Positions 50,916-60,122 are shown, counted from the stretch's first letter. The stretch: DNA of 64,000 nucleotides from Sutterella massiliensis (GCF_016899755.1 NZ_JACJJC010000004.1:1-64000); one strand, 5' to 3'. Numbers and translations: made by a program. The notes: generated by a model not told the origin, from the letters alone.

Positions 50916-51803
50916 GTGGAAGTCCGTGTTCTTCGCTATTTCATCGCCGCTGTCGCAGCGGAAAGCATTTCGGGCGCGGCCGAGCGGCTCGGCGTCACGC
51001 AGCCGACGCTGTCGCGCCAGTTCATGGACCTGGAAGCAGAGTTCGGTCATGCGCTCTTCATTCGCTCGAATCGCAAGCTGCGCCTTACGGCGAAGGGCGA
51101 GCGGTTTTATGAACGTGCGAAGTCGATTGTTGAGCTTTGCGATCGTGCTAAACGCGAAATGCTCGAAGAGGATGAGCTTGCCGGTGAAATCCGCATCGCG
51201 GCAGGCGAAACCCCGGCCTTGAAAACACTTGCGCGCGCCATCAAGCGTCTGCAGGCGGTCGCCCCCAAGGTGCGCTGCACGATCGTGAGCGGTGCGGAGC
51301 CGACCGTCAAAGCCGAACTGCACTCGGGTGTGACGGACTTCGGCGTTTTTGTGGGTACGGCCGACATTTCGGCCTATTCGACGCTGCGTCTGCATGCCAA
51401 GGATGTCTGGGGCGTTCTCACCCGAGCAGACGGTCCCTATGCCGGCAAGACCCGCATTGAGGTGACCGACCTTGTTGACGAGCCAATTCTCTGTTCGAGC
51501 CAGGCGTTTGAGCGAAACGAGTTCGCGGGCTGGCTCAATTACCTCGCGCGAGACCTTCATATCGTTGGCACCTTCAATCTCCTCTACAACGCCTATCTCC
51601 TTGCCCAAGCCGGCGTCGGTCACGTGCTTGCGCTGCGCGGCATCATCAACCCGGAACCGGGTAGCGGCGTCATTTGGCTGCCGCTCTATCCGAAGCTCGA
51701 GGCGGACGTGATCGTCGCTTGGGAGAAGCAGCGGCGCCTTTCTAAGCCCGCGCAGCTTCTGCTCGATTTGCTTCGCGAGGAAGAAGCGGCGCTCGACGCG
51801 TAG
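50916..51803 (+). CDS. LysR-family transcriptional regulator
   Basis: A 295-residue LysR regulator. The helix-turn-helix is at residues about 3-60 (LRYFIAAVAAESISGAAERL, then GVTQPTLSRQFMDLE). The start is taken as GTG at 50916, because GGGAGG lies five bases before it and VEVRVLRYF is the usual N-terminus; an ATG at 50898 would fall inside the putative operator. It is flanked on both sides by matching palindromic motif pairs, which suggests that it controls itself, the divergent flavodoxin-DUF362 genes and the downstream alpha/beta hydrolase gene. Confidence 0.92.
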   Translation: MEVRVLRYFIAAVAAESISGAAERLGVTQPTLSRQFMDLEAEFGHALFIRSNRKLRLTAKGERFYERAKSIVELCDRAKREMLEEDELAGEIRIAAGETPALKTLARAIKRLQAVAPKVRCTIVSGAEPTVKAELHSGVTDFGVFVGTADISAYSTLRLHAKDVWGVLTRADGPYAGKTRIEVTDLVDEPILCSSQAFERNEFAGWLNYLARDLHIVGTFNLLYNAYLLAQAGVGHVLALRGIINPEPGSGVIWLPLYPKLEADVIVAWEKQRRLSKPAQLLLDLLREEEAALDA

Positions 51804-51855
51804 CGTTCAATTGGCCGTTCGCTGTTTTTTTCGTTGTTCGCTCGTAGTCCATCAA

Positions 51856-51893
51856 ATGCCTAAAAAGCATAAATAGGAATTGCTTATAAGCAT
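51856..51893 (+). promoter_or_regulatory. Putative LysR operator, downstream pair
   Basis: ATGCCTAAAAAGCAT (51856-51870) and ATTGCTTATAAGCAT (51879-51893, with the perfect palindrome TGCTTATAAGCA inside) lie 23 bases apart, upstream of the alpha/beta hydrolase gene. They match the pair at 50862-50899. Confidence 0.6.
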
Positions 51894-52055
51894 TTGTTAT
51901 TCATTGGATTTTTTCCTACACTCAAACGCCGGTCGGGACGCTCGCAAGCTTCTTTTGGCAGGGCACTCCCGGAAGTTTTTTGCACAGAAGAGCCGCTGCC
52001 GCGTTCGAGTGCCGCTTGGCATACCGAGTGCGCGCGGTTTGTTGGGAGTCGCACC

Positions 52056-53132
52056 ATGCCGCTCAAAAAAGCATGTTTAGCCGCGCTTCTTGCGGCATCC
52101 GTCATCGGCGCCGGCGTCGGCGCGGCTTCGGCAGAGGAGGCAAATATGCCCGAATCGAGTCTGATCAAAGTGGAGAAACTCAAGCTTGAGTCTCAGTGGG
52201 ACAAAGTGTTTTCGCAGAGCGAGAAGGTTCTGCACGAAAAGGTTCTCTTCGTGAATCGCTACGGCATCACGCTCGCGGCAGATCTTTATTTGCCAAAGAA
52301 TGCAGACGGTAAACTTGCGGCCGTCGCGGTGAGCGGCCCCTTCGGAGCCGTGAAGGAGCAGGCTTCGGGCTTTTATGCGCAGACGCTTGCCGAGCGCGGA
52401 TTCCTGACGATCGCTTTCGATCCGTCTTTTACGGGCGAGAGCGGCGGTACGCCTCGCTATGTGGCTTCGCCCGACATCAATACGGAAGACTTCTCGGCAG
52501 CCGTTGACTATCTTCTTTCGCGCGAAGACGTCGATCCCGAACGCATCGGCATTCTCGGCATCTGCGGCTGGGGCGGCATGGCGGTGAATGCCGCAGCGGC
52601 CGACACGCGAATCAAGGCGACCGTGGCGTCGACCATGTACGACATGAGCCGCGTTAATGCCCGAGGGTATTTCGACAAGACCGATGTCGACGCACGTTTC
52701 GCGTTGCGCGAAGCGCTCAATGCGCAGCGCACGGTCGACTACCGCGCGGGCCGCTACACGCTCGCGGGCGGTCTGCCGGATGCGCGGCCAACCGATGCGC
52801 CGCAGTTCGTTCTTGACTATTGGGATTATTACAAGACCGAGCGCGGCTACCACAAGCGTTCGCTCAATTCGAACGGCGGCTGGAACACGACTTCGTCGAT
52901 TTCGTTCGTCAATATGCCGATCCTCTGCTACGCGGAAGAGATCCGCAGCGCCGTTTTGCTCGTGCACGGCGAAAAGGCGCATTCGCGCTACTTTAGCGAA
53001 GACCTCTTCAAGCGGCTCAAAGGCGACAACAAATCGCTTCTCATCGTGGAAGATGCGAATCACACGGATCTCTACGACAGGAAAGTGCCGTTCGAGAGAA
53101 TCGAAGATTTCTTTAAGACGTATTTGAAGTGA
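52056..53132 (+). CDS. Secreted alpha/beta hydrolase (dienelactone hydrolase-like)
   Basis: A 358-residue alpha/beta hydrolase with a signal peptide (MPLKKACLAALLAASVIGAG, cut near ASAEE). The nucleophile elbow reads GILGICGWGGMAVNAAA near residue 170; the Cys at the elbow, as in dienelactone hydrolases, is the probable nucleophile instead of Ser. The acid and His region are suggested by AVLLVHGEKAHSRYFSED and VEDANHTDLYD near the C-terminus. The ATG at 52056 was chosen for the signal peptide. It is followed closely by the mdaB pseudogene and stands under the putative LysR operator at 51856-51893. The substrate is unknown. Confidence 0.87.
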   Translation: MPLKKACLAALLAASVIGAGVGAASAEEANMPESSLIKVEKLKLESQWDKVFSQSEKVLHEKVLFVNRYGITLAADLYLPKNADGKLAAVAVSGPFGAVKEQASGFYAQTLAERGFLTIAFDPSFTGESGGTPRYVASPDINTEDFSAAVDYLLSREDVDPERIGILGICGWGGMAVNAAAADTRIKATVASTMYDMSRVNARGYFDKTDVDARFALREALNAQRTVDYRAGRYTLAGGLPDARPTDAPQFVLDYWDYYKTERGYHKRSLNSNGGWNTTSSISFVNMPILCYAEEIRSAVLLVHGEKAHSRYFSEDLFKRLKGDNKSLLIVEDANHTDLYDRKVPFERIEDFFKTYLK

Positions 53133-53143
53133 CAGGTTGCGAA

Positions 53144-53597
53144 ATGAGCCAAAGAACGAAAAAGTGTTGATTGTCAACGCAGGCGTAAAGCGTCTCGACG
53201 GCGAAGGCGGACGTCTCAACGATACGTTGGCATCGTTTGCGCGCGAGGCGTTCGCCGCGGCTGACTTCATTGTTCTAGAGACCGACCTCAAAAAGGCATG
53301 GGTTCTCGAGGAAGGGGTGGCGAAGGTTGCGGCAGCACGCCTTCTTCTTGTGCAGACGCCAATCTGGGCGATGACGGCACCCAGGCAGTACATTCGCTGG
53401 CAGGATGAAGTACTCACTCACCCGAAGGTCTGCGGAGCAGACGGGCGAACGCGTACATGGGCATGCGACCGTTGGGTTCGACCTTCGCTGTCACGGATGT
53501 CTATAAGAATCCGACGATCGAAGCGGATCTTCTGCGATGGCGTGATGCGCTGGTAGCGGCCGTTTCTCGCTTGAAAGTACTGCTGAGTGCGGGTTAG
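53144..53597 (+). pseudogene. mdaB: mdaB-like NAD(P)H:quinone reductase pseudogene
   Basis: Pieces of an MdaB/KefF-type flavodoxin-fold quinone reductase appear in three frames. The ATG at 53144 opens MSQRTKK and then hits a stop unless one base is restored in an A-run. The main N-terminal part (VLIVNAGVKRLDGEGGRLND onward, with DGRTR at its end) is in a second frame to about 53455. The C-terminal part, GMRPLGSTFAVTDVYKNPT and IEADLLRWRDAL, is in a third frame and ends at 53597. The ~70-residue middle, normally after DGRTR, is deleted. The reading is therefore a double lesion, a frameshift plus an internal deletion. It follows the hydrolase gene by 11 bases and was probably co-transcribed with it. 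Confidence 0.75.
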
Positions 53598-53720
53598 CCG
53601 AGCGATCGGTCAAGCCGGAAAAGGCGAAAGGCGTTCCGCTTGCAGCAGGAATCGCTTTTGGGCTGCAGGAGAAAATTGATCGTTAAGTTCAAAGCGTAAA
53701 AAGTATCGCAAATAAAGAAC

Positions 53721-53762
53721 GGGAGCTTCCTCAAGCGAAAAGCAGAGGAGGCTCCCTTTTCC
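53721..53762 (+). terminator. Terminator after mdaB pseudogene
   Basis: The interrupted stem gggagc(tt)cctc / gaggaggctccc (53721-53756) is followed by TTTT. It also lies at the 3' side of convergent lpxH. Confidence 0.7.
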
Positions 53763-53818
53763 AATCCAACCGGATCGCCGATCATTGCGTCGGCTAGCGA
53801 GCAAGAAGTCAGTGCCGG

Positions 53819-54604
53819 TTAGAACATCTGAATCTGCGGGCGGCCGTCTTCAAGGAACGAGATCATGCCGCTGCGGCCCGTCGCGCCTTCGGCGACGTCG
53901 TCCAGCTCCCAATCCGGCACAACCCAGCGCTCGATCGTGGCGCCCACGTGGGCGGCGGGTTTGTGCGTGTGGCCGTGGATAACGAGGTCGACGCCGGCGG
54001 CGTGCGCGGCTTCGGCAACGGCCGAGTCGACAACATCCATTTCGGCTTCGCTCTTAACGCGCTTGTCGCCTTCGCTCTGCGCGCGCGCCGTCTGCGCCAT
54101 GGCGAGGCGCTCGGCAACGCTCTTCGAGAGCGCTGCGGCCTGCCATCGCGGATCGTGCGTCATCGCACGGAACTTCTGATATTCCTCGTCGCGCAGACAC
54201 CACTGGTCGCCGTGCGCGAGGAGAACCTTGCGGCCCTTGATTTCAACGACGATCGGATCGCGCACGAGCTCGGCGCCCGAGGCTTCGGCAAAGCCCTTGC
54301 CGAGCATGACGTCGCGGTTGCCCGGCATGACGATCACGCGCCGCCCCGTCGAAGCGTGAAGCTTCAGGAGCGCAATGATCGGCTCCGCGGCTTCGGCAGC
54401 GTCGTCGCCGATCCAGAAGTCGAAGAGGTCGCCGAGAATGACGAGTTCCGGATAACGAGGCGCAACCGTCTTCATGAAGCGCACGAAGGCCATGATGGTC
54501 TTGGGCTTCTTTTCGGTAAGGTGCAGGTCCGAAATGATGATCGGATTCGAGAGCGGCGCAATGCTCGTGAGGCCGGCAGCGGCCGGCACGTTGGTGATGT
54601 CCAT
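53819..54604 (-). CDS. lpxH: UDP-2,3-diacylglucosamine diphosphatase LpxH
   Basis: A 261-residue calcineurin-like phosphoesterase of lipid A synthesis, which cleaves UDP-2,3-diacylglucosamine to lipid X and UMP. Metal-binding motifs are IIISDLHLTE near residue 22, LVILGDLFDFWIGDD near 54, VMPGNRDVML near 92 (GNRD, as in LpxH), VLLAHGDQWC near 128 and LVIHGHTHKPAAH near 210. The start ATG at 54604 follows an aaagg site; upstream residues are unlike the family. It acts peripherally at the inner membrane. Two cyclophilin genes precede it on the same strand, as ppiB-lpxH does in E. coli. Confidence 0.94.
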   Translation of the reverse strand: MDITNVPAAAGLTSIAPLSNPIIISDLHLTEKKPKTIMAFVRFMKTVAPRYPELVILGDLFDFWIGDDAAEAAEPIIALLKLHASTGRRVIVMPGNRDVMLGKGFAEASGAELVRDPIVVEIKGRKVLLAHGDQWCLRDEEYQKFRAMTHDPRWQAAALSKSVAERLAMAQTARAQSEGDKRVKSEAEMDVVDSAVAEAAHAAGVDLVIHGHTHKPAAHVGATIERWVVPDWELDDVAEGATGRSGMISFLEDGRPQIQMF

Positions 54605-54762
54605 CGGAATGCCTTTGAGTGCGTACGGGAAGCTCGGTGCCGAAACCGCGTCGGCTGTCCGCTGCCGGCGGTTTGAGGCCGGCAGGGCGAGCGGAGAATT
54701 TGCGCGAAACACCCGCGTCGGCGCTTGAAGCGCCAGAAGCGAGCGTTCGCTTCTGGCCGATC

Positions 54763-55260
54763 TTATTCGGGGATAATTTCGGCCTTTTCGATTACGACGT
54801 CTTCAACGGGCACGTCGCCGTAAAAGCCACGGGTGGCGGTGCGCACGCGGGCGATCGCATCAACGACGTCCTGGCCGGCAACAACGCGACCGAAGACGGC
54901 GTAGCCCCAACCCTGCGGCGTGGGAGCGGTGTGGTTGAGGAAGTCGTTGTCGGCGACGTTGATGAAGAACTGCGCCGTGGCGGAGTGCGGATCCGTCGTG
55001 CGGGCCATGGCGATCGTGTAGCGATCGTTCTTGAGGCCGTTGGCGGCTTCGTTTTCGATCGGCGGCAGCGTCGTCTTCTGCTTGAGGCCCTGCTCAAAGC
55101 CGCCGCCCTGGATCATGAAGCCGGCGATGACGCGGTGAAAGATCGTGCCGTTGTAGAAGCCCGTCTTTACATAGTGCTCGAAGTTTTCGCTCGTCTTCGG
55201 AGCGTGTTCGTGGTCGAGCTCGATGTCGATGATGCCTTTGTTGGTCGTAAAGCGGATCAT
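54763..55260 (-). CDS. ppiB: Cytoplasmic peptidyl-prolyl isomerase (cyclophilin B)
   Basis: A 165-residue cyclophilin that isomerises prolyl bonds. It has no signal peptide, so it is cytoplasmic. Family blocks are [34 protein letters not shown] (catalytic Arg in FHRV), [20 protein letters not shown] and a [15 protein letters not shown] strand. The start MIRFTTNKG at 55260 is clear. It lies 158 bases upstream of lpxH and 170 bases downstream of a secreted paralogue. Confidence 0.95.
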   Translation of the reverse strand: MIRFTTNKGIIDIELDHEHAPKTSENFEHYVKTGFYNGTIFHRVIAGFMIQGGGFEQGLKQKTTLPPIENEAANGLKNDRYTIAMARTTDPHSATAQFFINVADNDFLNHTAPTPQGWGYAVFGRVVAGQDVVDAIARVRTATRGFYGDVPVEDVVIEKAEIIPE

Positions 55261-55430
55261 TTTCTTTTAATGAATGTACTGATTGAAAAATCGATGGTCG
55301 GACGCTCGGCAAAGGGCCTTCAGGCTGCCGCAAGGGAGCGTCCGAATGGGCGGCGGCGCGAAGGGGTCTAAAGACGCCTTCACGCCGTCCAAAGCTTTGC
55401 GGGGCAATATTTTCGCACAGCTTCCGGGGA

Positions 55431-56015
55431 TTACTTGAGCACCTTGGCGCTCTTGATGATCACGGGTTCAACGGGCACGTCGCTCATGCGGTTCTTTACG
55501 CCCGTCTTCACGGCGGCAATCTTGTCGACCGTTTCCGTGCCGGAGACAACGCGCCCGAAGACCGCGTAGCCCTGACCGTCCTGCGCCTGGTCGGCATTGA
55601 GGAAGTCGTTGTCGGCGACGTTGATGTAGAACTGCGAAGTCGCCGAGTGCGGATAGGACGTGCGCGCCATGGCGATCGTGTACGTGTCGTTGCGAAGGCC
55701 GCCGCGCGCTTCAAGCGGAATCGGATCGTGCGTGGGCTTTTCCTGCATCGCAGGCGTAAAGCCGCCGCCCTGGATCATGAAGCCGGCGATGACGCGATGG
55801 AAAATCGTGCCGTTGTAATGGCCTTCCTCGACGTAGCGCAGGAAGTTCTTCACCGTGATCGGCGCGCGATCAGGAGCGAGCTGCACGACGATCTTGCCCA
55901 TCGAGGTGTCGAGTTCAACGCGCGGCGCCGCAGGGGCGGCAGAAGCCGACTGCGAGATGCCGGCAAGAAGCGTCAGGGGAAGCGCTGCAATAAGAAGGCG
56001 GTTGCGTAGCTGCAT
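55431..56015 (-). CDS. ppiA: Periplasmic peptidyl-prolyl isomerase (cyclophilin A type)
   Basis: A 194-residue cyclophilin with a signal peptide (MQLRNRLLIAALPLTLLAGI, cut near ASAAP), hence periplasmic. It shares [20 protein letters not shown] and MARTSYPHSATSQFYINVAD with the neighbouring PpiB. The two are tandem paralogues, one per compartment. In Wolinella the mcc operon also contains a prolyl isomerase gene (mccB), but this gene is 14 kb from mccA and looks like a general PpiA. It is the second gene after the TPR gene on the same strand. Confidence 0.93.
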   Translation of the reverse strand: MQLRNRLLIAALPLTLLAGISQSASAAPAAPRVELDTSMGKIVVQLAPDRAPITVKNFLRYVEEGHYNGTIFHRVIAGFMIQGGGFTPAMQEKPTHDPIPLEARGGLRNDTYTIAMARTSYPHSATSQFYINVADNDFLNADQAQDGQGYAVFGRVVSGTETVDKIAAVKTGVKNRMSDVPVEPVIIKSAKVLK

Positions 56016-56096
56016 GGGTGGCTCTTTCGTATGTTGCGGTTGGTCAATGTTTTCGGGGAAGGGCGTTAGGCGCTCCGAAGTTCCCCGTTATCCGTT

Positions 56097-56666
56097 TCAG
56101 CGCTTTTCGACGAGACGCTTAAGCGTCTTGAGGCGCGTCTGCAGCGCGTCGTTCCCGGTAAGAACGGGCGCGGCTTGCTCGTAGCTTTCGATCGAAAGCG
56201 CAAGGAACACGTCGCCCAAGTTCTTTCTTGCGGTGGCGAATTCCGGATTGATCGCGAGCGCCTGATTGAGGAGACGCACGGCTTCTTCCAGATTGCCGAA
56301 GCCCGCTTCGATCACGGCGAGGTTGTTGTAGGGCTCGGGGATTTCCGGATAAGCGGCGATGAGGCTTCTCAAGCCCTTCGCGGCTTCTTCCGTGCGGCCG
56401 AGCCGCTCGAGGCCGATGCTGCGCATGAACTGCAGCTGTGCGTTGCGCGGGTTGCGCGCGATGCCGATGTCGGCAAGTTCGACCGCCTGCGCGGGGCGAT
56501 TCTGCTTGAGAAGGCGTTCGACGCGCTCGGAGAACTGCGAGTCGTGCAGGGTCGACGCTAGCGTCTGCATTTCCGTGGGCGCCGCATAAGCGGCGGGCGC
56601 CGGGCCGAAGAGCGCGCAGCAGAGAACCGCTGCGGCAGCCCCTGCAATGAAGGAGGTGCTTCGCAT
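56097..56666 (-). CDS. Secreted tetratricopeptide-repeat protein
   Basis: A 189-residue protein with a signal peptide (MRSTSFIAGAAAAVLCCALF, cut near YAAPT). TPR-like helical repeats follow: PAQAVELADIGIARNPRNAQ, ERLGRTEEAAKGLRSLIAAY, EPYNNLAVIEAGFGNLEEAV and RLLNQALAINPEFATARKNL are the repeat cores (about residues 55-165). It presumably serves as a periplasmic scaffold. It heads the minus-strand TPR-ppiA-ppiB-lpxH set and is divergent from cysS. No specific function can be assigned. Confidence 0.85.
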   Translation of the reverse strand: MRSTSFIAGAAAAVLCCALFGPAPAAYAAPTEMQTLASTLHDSQFSERVERLLKQNRPAQAVELADIGIARNPRNAQLQFMRSIGLERLGRTEEAAKGLRSLIAAYPEIPEPYNNLAVIEAGFGNLEEAVRLLNQALAINPEFATARKNLGDVFLALSIESYEQAAPVLTGNDALQTRLKTLKRLVEKR

Positions 56667-56968
56667 GTGAGTTGGCTGTTGAATTCTGTCGTAAGCATCT
56701 TTTCGAAAGCTTCTCCGACGATCGCTCGCTTCGCACCCGAGCCCCGAGGGGCGGCCGGTCGGTTAGTCCTTACGGCTGAGAGCAATTGTGCTCGAAGGTG
56801 GCTACCGCTCGCGGACGGCTATACTTTCGAAAATTCAACCAATGATTTTAGCGGGTTTGCCGCCTGCGGCCCTACGGGACTTGTCGCCCCGACGGTCAAA
56901 CGGGCGCCCGAAGGCGAACCCGCATCAAGCATCGGCCGCCTTGCGGCCGCAAGGGATGCAGGACTGTC
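56667..56968 (+). promoter_or_regulatory. Divergent region with structured cysS leader
   Basis: A 302-base region between the TPR gene and cysS. A TATACT -10-like box lies at 56820-56825. The leader that follows contains a long-range stem gcgggtttgcc (56851-56861) / ggcgaacccgc (56913-56923) and a second hairpin, gcatc / gatgc (56929-56959), that ends directly before the aggac ribosome-binding site. It may be a translational control structure. No known riboswitch class was recognised. Confidence 0.35.
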
Positions 56969-58375
56969 ATGTCGCTTTCTATTTATTCGACTTTTTCCCG
57001 AGAACAGAAGCCTTTCGAACCGATTGAAGCCGGACGCGTGCGCATGTACGTCTGCGGCGTGACGGTCTACGACTACTGCCACATCGGCCACGGCCGCACG
57101 TTCGTCGCCTTCGACGTGATCCGCCGCTGGCTCGAAGCGTCGGGCTACGAAGTTGTGTTCGTTCGTAACATTACCGACGTTGACGACAAGATCATCCGCC
57201 GCGCGGCCGAACGCGGCATCACGACCGACGAGCTCACGGACGAATTTGCGCGCGCCATGCAGGAAGACATGCTCGCGCTCGGCTGCCTTGCGCCCACGCA
57301 CGAGCCGCGCGCGACCGAATACATTCCGGCGATGCTCGACTTGGTCGGCAAGCTCGAAGAAAAGGGCTTTGCCTATAAGGCCGAAGACGGCGACGTCGAC
57401 TACGCGGTGCGCAGCTTCCGTCCCTACGGTCATCTGTCCGGCAAGTCGATCGACGACCTGCGCTCGGGCGAGCGCGTTGCGGTGGCTGCCGGAAAGCGCG
57501 ATCCGCTTGACTTCGTGCTCTGGAAGCGCGCCAAGCCCGGTGAACCGCAGTGGGATTCGAAGTGGGGCAAGGGTCGTCCGGGCTGGCACATCGAGTGCTC
57601 GGCCATGTCGATGCAGCTCTTGGGTGAAACGATCGACATTCACGGCGGCGGCCCGGACCTCGTCTTCCCGCACCATGAAAACGAAATTGCGCAGAGCGAA
57701 GCCGCAACGGGCAAGACCTTTGCGAACTACTGGATGCACTCGGGCCCGCTGCGCGTGCGCCGCGCCGACGGCGTCGAAGAGAAGATGAGCAAGTCGCTCG
57801 GCAACTTCTGGACGATTCGCGATGCGCTGAAGGATACGGAAGCTGCCTACGGCGAAGGGAACGGCGCCGAAGTGCTTCGCTTCTTCCTCCTGCGCAGCCA
57901 CTACCGCAGCCCGATCTCCTTCTCGAGCGGCCTCATTGAGGAAGCCCACAAGGCCCTCAAGCGCCTCTACACGGCGCTCGAAGGGCGCACGGGCGACGGC
58001 GAAGCGCTCGATTGGACGGAACCCTTTGCCGCTCGCTTCAAGGCGGCGATGGACGACGACTTCAACACGGCGCTTGCCGTTTCGGTGCTCTTTGAGCTTG
58101 CGGGCGAAATCAATCGCACGGGCTCGTCCGCACTCGTTCGCCAGCTCCTCGGGCTCGGCCGCATTCTCAACATCCTCGGCCGCGAGCCGGCCGCGTTTCT
58201 GCGCGGCGCCGTAAAGGCCGACGACGAAGAACGCATTGCGTCGCTCGTTGCCGAGCGTACCGCCGCGAAGAAAGCGCGCGACTTTGCCAAAGCCGACAAG
58301 ATCCGCGCCGATCTCCTCGCCGAAGGGATCGAGCTCCTTGACGGCCCGCAGGGCACGACTTGGCGCCGCCTCTAA
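56969..58375 (+). CDS. cysS: Cysteinyl-tRNA synthetase
   Basis: A 468-residue class I aminoacyl-tRNA synthetase charging tRNA-Cys. The HIGH motif is in [16 protein letters not shown] near residue 31, with the zinc-ligand Cys in [10 protein letters not shown] (Cys28). Further zinc ligands are in [10 protein letters not shown] and [10 protein letters not shown] near residues 209-240, and the KMSKS loop is [12 protein letters not shown] near 270. The C-terminal helical domain is of normal length. The ATG at 56969 gives the usual N-terminus [16 protein letters not shown]. Confidence 0.97.
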   Translation: MSLSIYSTFSREQKPFEPIEAGRVRMYVCGVTVYDYCHIGHGRTFVAFDVIRRWLEASGYEVVFVRNITDVDDKIIRRAAERGITTDELTDEFARAMQEDMLALGCLAPTHEPRATEYIPAMLDLVGKLEEKGFAYKAEDGDVDYAVRSFRPYGHLSGKSIDDLRSGERVAVAAGKRDPLDFVLWKRAKPGEPQWDSKWGKGRPGWHIECSAMSMQLLGETIDIHGGGPDLVFPHHENEIAQSEAATGKTFANYWMHSGPLRVRRADGVEEKMSKSLGNFWTIRDALKDTEAAYGEGNGAEVLRFFLLRSHYRSPISFSSGLIEEAHKALKRLYTALEGRTGDGEALDWTEPFAARFKAAMDDDFNTALAVSVLFELAGEINRTGSSALVRQLLGLGRILNILGREPAAFLRGAVKADDEERIASLVAERTAAKKARDFAKADKIRADLLAEGIELLDGPQGTTWRRL

Positions 58376-58435
58376 GGGCCAGCCGCCGGACGAACGCTAA
58401 ACAAACAAAACACAGCAACTCACAACAAAACCAAG

Positions 58436-59461
58436 ATGGCCAAGAAGGTATTTCTCGAATTCGAACGCGATATCGAAGCGCTTGAAAAGAAGATCGACGA
58501 ACTTCGCGAACTCGAAGAGCAGGAAAGCGGGCGTGGCGTAAGCGTGGCCGCTGAGATCGCTTCGCTCGAAGCTAAAGAAGCCGAACTCGTCAAGAAGACG
58601 TTCGCGTCGCTCACGCCTTGGCAGATGTCGCTCGTGGCGCGCCACCCCAACCGTCCGTACACGCTCGACTACATCGACGCGATGTTTACGGACTTCCATG
58701 AACTGCACGGCGATCGCGCATTTGCCGAAGACAAGGCGATCGTGGGCGGGCTCGCGCGCATTGCCGACATCAACTGCGTTGTGATCGGCAACCAGAAGGG
58801 CCGCACGCTGCGCGAACGCACCGAGCGCAATTTCGGTATGGCCCGTCCCGAGGGGTACCGCAAGGCGCTACGTCTGATGCGGCTTGCCGAAAAGTTCGAT
58901 CTGCCGGTGATTACGTTTGTCGACACGCCGGGTGCCTATCCCGGGATCGACGCCGAGGAGCGCGGTCAGTCCGAGGCGATCGGGCGCAACCTCTACGAAA
59001 TGTCGACGCTGCGCGTGCCTATCGTCTCCTGCGTGATCGGTGAAGGCGGCTCGGGCGGCGCGCTCGCGATCGCCGTCGCCGACGTCGTGATGATGCTTCA
59101 GTATTCGATTTACTCGGTGATTTCGCCCGAAGGCTGTGCTTCGATCCTCTGGAAGGATTCTGCGAAGGCCCCGCAGGCTGCCGATGCGCTTTCACTTACG
59201 GCCGACAAGCTCTCCGCGCTCGGCCTGGTCGACCGCGTGATTTCCGAACCTCTCGGCGGTGCGCACCGCGATCCGAAGCTGATGGCGACCACTCTGAAGC
59301 AGGCGATCGTCGACGAACTTCGTGCGCTTCTCAGAATGCCGCGCGAAGCACTCCTCGAGCGTCGAGCCGAAAAACTGCGTGGCTACGGGTTCTTTGACCT
59401 CGACGCGAGCCTATCCGAAGCGGGTGGCACGACGGCAGAAGCTGCCGTTGAAACGAAGTAA
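58436..59461 (+). CDS. accA: Acetyl-CoA carboxylase carboxyltransferase subunit alpha
   Basis: A 341-residue carboxyltransferase alpha subunit, which with AccD transfers the carboxyl group from biotin to acetyl-CoA in fatty acid synthesis. Family blocks are [56 protein letters not shown] and [17 protein letters not shown]. It is about 20 residues longer than E. coli AccA, mainly at the Ala/Glu-rich C-terminus. It lies 60 bases after cysS on the same strand, so co-transcription is likely. Confidence 0.97.
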   Translation: MAKKVFLEFERDIEALEKKIDELRELEEQESGRGVSVAAEIASLEAKEAELVKKTFASLTPWQMSLVARHPNRPYTLDYIDAMFTDFHELHGDRAFAEDKAIVGGLARIADINCVVIGNQKGRTLRERTERNFGMARPEGYRKALRLMRLAEKFDLPVITFVDTPGAYPGIDAEERGQSEAIGRNLYEMSTLRVPIVSCVIGEGGSGGALAIAVADVVMMLQYSIYSVISPEGCASILWKDSAKAPQAADALSLTADKLSALGLVDRVISEPLGGAHRDPKLMATTLKQAIVDELRALLRMPREALLERRAEKLRGYGFFDLDASLSEAGGTTAEAAVETK

Positions 59462-59489
59462 CGATCGACTTCGCGTCAAGCGCGTATCG

Positions 59490-59531
59490 AGCGGGATCGT
59501 TCCTAACGGACGGTCCCGTTTGTGTTTGTTT
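59490..59531 (+). terminator. Terminator of accA
   Basis: The stem cgggatcg / cggtcccg (59492-59518) is followed by TTTGTGTTTGTTTT. Confidence 0.75.
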
Positions 59532-59563
59532 TCTGGCCGTGCTGCGAACGAGGGAGAGCCGTT

Positions 59564-59616
59564 TTGTGCGCGCGTTCGATCGGTTGCTACAATTGATTCG
59601 CTATCGAACGATAGCG
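59564..59616 (+). promoter_or_regulatory. MarR-gene promoter with palindromic operator
   Basis: The -35 box TTGTGC (59564-59569) and the -10 box TACAAT (59588-59593) have an 18-base spacer. The perfect palindrome CGCTATCG-AA-CGATAGCG (59599-59616) lies at the predicted start site. A repressor bound there would block initiation, as expected for MarR autorepression. Confidence 0.6.
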
Positions 59617-59681
59617 TGCCGCTCCCGTTTCGACATCTTCCGTTCGGCGTGCGGACTTTCTTTCCGCTTTCAGTTTCCGCC

Positions 59682-60122
59682 ATGAAGGAATATCAAATCC
59701 TGCACCTGAGCTCTCGCCTGCGCGAGGGCGCAAATCGCTACCTCATCGACGAACTTACGCGCGCCGGACTCGAAGACATCACGACAGCCTGCGGCGATGT
59801 CTTTCACGTGCTTTTCCTTACGCCCAAGATTCCGCTCAAGACGCTTGCCGAACGTATTCGGCGCACGAAGTCGACCACGTCCGTCATGGTGGACCGCTTG
59901 GAGCGGCTCGGGTACGTCGAACGCCGTCGTCTTGAGTCCGACGGCCGCGTGCTCGTGCTCGATCTGACCGAAAAAGGTCGTGCGCTCAAGCCGAAGCTTG
60001 ATGCGGTAGCCGGCGCGCTCAACGAGCGAATCGTTGAAGGCTTTTCGGACGAGGAGGCGCGAACGCTCGAGCGGCTTCTCGCGAAAGCCGCTGCGAATTT
60101 CAAGTATCCGATCGAAACCTGA
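59682..60122 (+). CDS. MarR-family transcriptional regulator
   Basis: A 146-residue winged-helix regulator. The DNA-binding core is IPLKTLAERIRRTKSTTSVM followed by VDRLERLGYVERRRLESDGR (about residues 45-85); the R-D/SDGR wing loop is typical. N- and C-terminal helices form the dimer. The ATG at 59682 was chosen because upstream residues are unlike the family. A palindrome at the promoter start site suggests autoregulation. A decayed LysR gene follows immediately, and no obvious target gene remains beside it. Confidence 0.88.
   Translation: MKEYQILHLSSRLREGANRYLIDELTRAGLEDITTACGDVFHVLFLTPKIPLKTLAERIRRTKSTTSVMVDRLERLGYVERRRLESDGRVLVLDLTEKGRALKPKLDAVAGALNERIVEGFSDEEARTLERLLAKAAANFKYPIET

Noticed and set aside
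55431..56015. mccB (the prolyl isomerase of mcc operons)
   Set aside because: It lies 14 kb from mccA, in a ppiA-ppiB-lpxH housekeeping context, so it is treated as ppiA.
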